From the NCBI GenBank assembly GCA_902478935.1, contig CABSMV010000100.1, positions 1 to 6,701 of the forward strand: a stretch of DNA of 6,701 nucleotides. The letters are read 5' to 3'. The notes below the pieces were generated by a model that had not been told where the DNA came from, did no database searches, and saw only the letters and a list, made by a program, of their open reading frames with translations. Position 1 is the stretch's first letter. The number at the start of each line of letters is the position of its first letter. Positions 6,045 through 6,701 of the stretch are shown here, piece after piece. Both the position numbers and the translations under genes were made by a program. Source of the DNA: an uncultured Collinsella sp. GTDB taxonomy: Bacteria > Actinomycetota > Coriobacteriia > Coriobacteriales > Coriobacteriaceae.

Positions 6045-6339
6045 CGGAAAATGTATCCCGTTCTGGAGCCAAAAACTGGGCCGTAGTTTCCGCCAAACAT
6101 GCCATCCGGAAAGCGTGTCCCGTTCTGAGCCTGAATTCTGGGATGCACTTTCCGCTGGAGCTTCTACCGGAAAATGCATCCCATTCCGAGCGCTCATTCC
6201 GGGACGCAGCTTCCGCCTGCGGCCCCGCTGGGAAAGTTCGTCCCGCTCTGGGGCCGAAATCTGGGACACAGTTTCCGCTTGAGGGCTGTTCCGGAAAGCA
6301 CGTCCCATTCCGAGTGGCAATTCCGGGTCACAGCTTCCG
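6045..6339. repeat. Hairpin repeat cluster B (five 48-bp units, 61-62 bp period)
   Basis: Five units of exactly 48 bp run 6045-6092, 6107-6154, 6168-6215, 6230-6277 and 6292-6339, separated by unrelated 13-14 bp spacers. Each starts with CGGAAA (GGGAAA in unit 4) and TCCC, and ends with a G-rich block (GGGA in units 2-4) and TTTCCG or CTTCCG. Left and right ends are imperfect reverse complements, so each can fold as a hairpin. Units differ at several positions, unlike CRISPR repeats. The cluster lies upstream of the ATPase promoter in a stretch of about 700 bp without a supported gene. The adjoining 5990-6044 shows nothing. Confidence 0.88.
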
Positions 6340-6527
6340 CAGATACAAGGCGACGATCCGCCGCCCTTATCACATGCCTTCAAATATGCGATCCAGAAAC
6401 ACAAAACAGCAGATAGAATGCTCTTTTTCAAAAAGTACACGTCTCGAAACTTACCCAGTCTTCATAACTCGCTACCGTTCAAGGTCGCCGATTACCGCCC
6501 ATCGATTCAAACAAGAAATATGTCGCC
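6340..6527. other. Non-coding stretch without recognised features
   Basis: No gene with a convincing start and ribosome binding site is seen on either strand. The only structure is CTTTTT-C-AAAAAG at 6423-6435, too short in loop to be a useful hairpin. Open frames across this part continue from the repeat cluster and have no protein-like composition. Confidence 0.5.
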
Positions 6528-6548
6528 AAAAGCAGGTCATCTACCTGC
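6528..6548 (-). terminator. Possible minus-strand intrinsic terminator
   Basis: Read on the minus strand, GCAGGT (6548-6543), a 5-nt loop and ACCTGC (6537-6532) form a perfect 6-bp stem followed directly by TTTT (6531-6528). The T tract is short. It would end a transcript entering from the right of the contig. Confidence 0.4.
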
Positions 6549-6557
6549 ATGGTTAGA

Positions 6558-6579
6558 TTTTGGTCAGCTTTTGGTCAGC
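6558..6579. repeat. Tandem 11-bp direct repeat
   Basis: TTTTGGTCAGC occurs twice in immediate succession (6558-6568, 6569-6579) and is followed by TGAGC, making TCAGCTGA palindromic at the end. It lies 56 bp before the partial plus-strand start at 6635, a position suited to an activator or repressor site; no regulator can be named. Confidence 0.6.
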
Positions 6580-6634
6580 TGAGCGGCAAGTTCCAGCTGA
6601 TACGTTTTTGCCACCCAAAAGGAGGCGGTAGCTC

Positions 6635-6653
6635 ATGACCCATTGTAATGACC
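6635..6653 (+). CDS. First six codons of a gene truncated by the contig end
   Basis: AAAAGGAGG (6617-6625) is a near-perfect ribosome binding site, with 9 nt to the ATG at 6635. Only MTHCND can be read before adapter begins at 6654. No product can be assigned. The call rests only on the ribosome binding site and ATG; a minus-strand terminator nearby speaks for an alternative gene reading in the other direction. Confidence 0.35.
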
Positions 6654-6701
6654 CTGTCTCTTATACACATCTGACGCTGCCGACGAACTCTAGGGTGTAG
6701 A
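6654..6701. other. Nextera i5 adapter and index (contig artefact)
   Basis: Positions 6654-6686 match the reverse complement of the read-1 transposase adapter, beginning CTGTCTCTTATACACATCT. Positions 6687-6694 (ACTCTAGG) are the reverse complement of CCTAGAGT, which I recall as i5 index S516. Positions 6695-6701 begin the P5 oligo (GTGTAGA). This is not genome. Confidence 0.97.

Noticed and set aside
6045..6339. CRISPR array
   Set aside because: Units are 48 bp, differ from each other at many positions, and spacers are only 13-14 bp; no cas genes are present.
5856..6556. Open reading frames through the repeat cluster on both strands
   Set aside because: They translate the repeats into recurrent Ser/Arg/Pro-rich peptides, lack ribosome binding sites and exist in several frames at once; the minus-strand frame also overlaps the ATPase start and operator.
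6550..6653. 3' end of a minus-strand gene entering from the right
   Set aside because: Two minus frames are open from the edge (stops at 6553-6555 and 6575-6577), but about 30 codons with no recognisable motif are too little to support a gene.

Overview
The window looks like a chromosomal fragment of a moderately GC-rich gut actinobacterium, most likely a Coriobacteriia member such as Collinsella. This rests on overall base composition, protein style and an actinobacterial/Gram-positive type SOS box; no marker gene fixes the taxon. The contig is capped at both ends by Illumina Nextera adapter and index sequence (1-45 and 6654-6701). Genuine genome is therefore only 46-6653, and both edges are assembly breaks.

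Layout from left to right: a 5'-truncated gene for an acidic single-pass membrane protein (+, 46-666) ends at a hairpin (766-792). This faces a large gene for a single-chain GmrSD-like type IV restriction enzyme with DUF262, DUF1524/HNH and probable DUF5655 domains (-, 797-2920). Next comes a gap of about 240 bp with a perfect 10-bp inverted repeat, then a DEDDh-like 3'-5' exonuclease (-, 3160-3849) whose third active-site motif is degenerate. The gap at 3850-4107 holds a vestigial copy of the 3' end of the downstream ATPase gene, a near-consensus LexA box and an extended -10 element. These precede a small toxin-like membrane peptide gene (+, 4108-4233) whose stop codon lies in the loop of a strong hairpin. 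An ATPase_2/DUF234-type NTPase with PD-(D/E)XK residues (-, 4529-5920) follows. Its start sits beside a perfect 23-bp inverted repeat containing two identical 14-bp palindromes.

Both flanks of the ATPase gene carry the same family of 48-bp hairpin-forming repeats, spaced 61-62 bp apart: one complete and two partial units at 4386-4506, and five complete units at 6045-6339. The right end holds a possible minus-strand terminator, an 11-bp tandem repeat and the first six codons of a plus-strand gene with a strong ribosome binding site.

Together the genes resemble a defence or accessory island: a modified-DNA restriction enzyme, a nuclease-fold exonuclease, a P-loop ATPase with a nuclease-like tail, and a candidate SOS-controlled hydrophobic peptide. 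Joint function is inference; the minus-strand genes are too far apart to be called one operon. The most novel items are the LexA-box/small-peptide unit (3990-4246), the dual-palindrome operator of the ATPase gene, and the phased hairpin repeat family.
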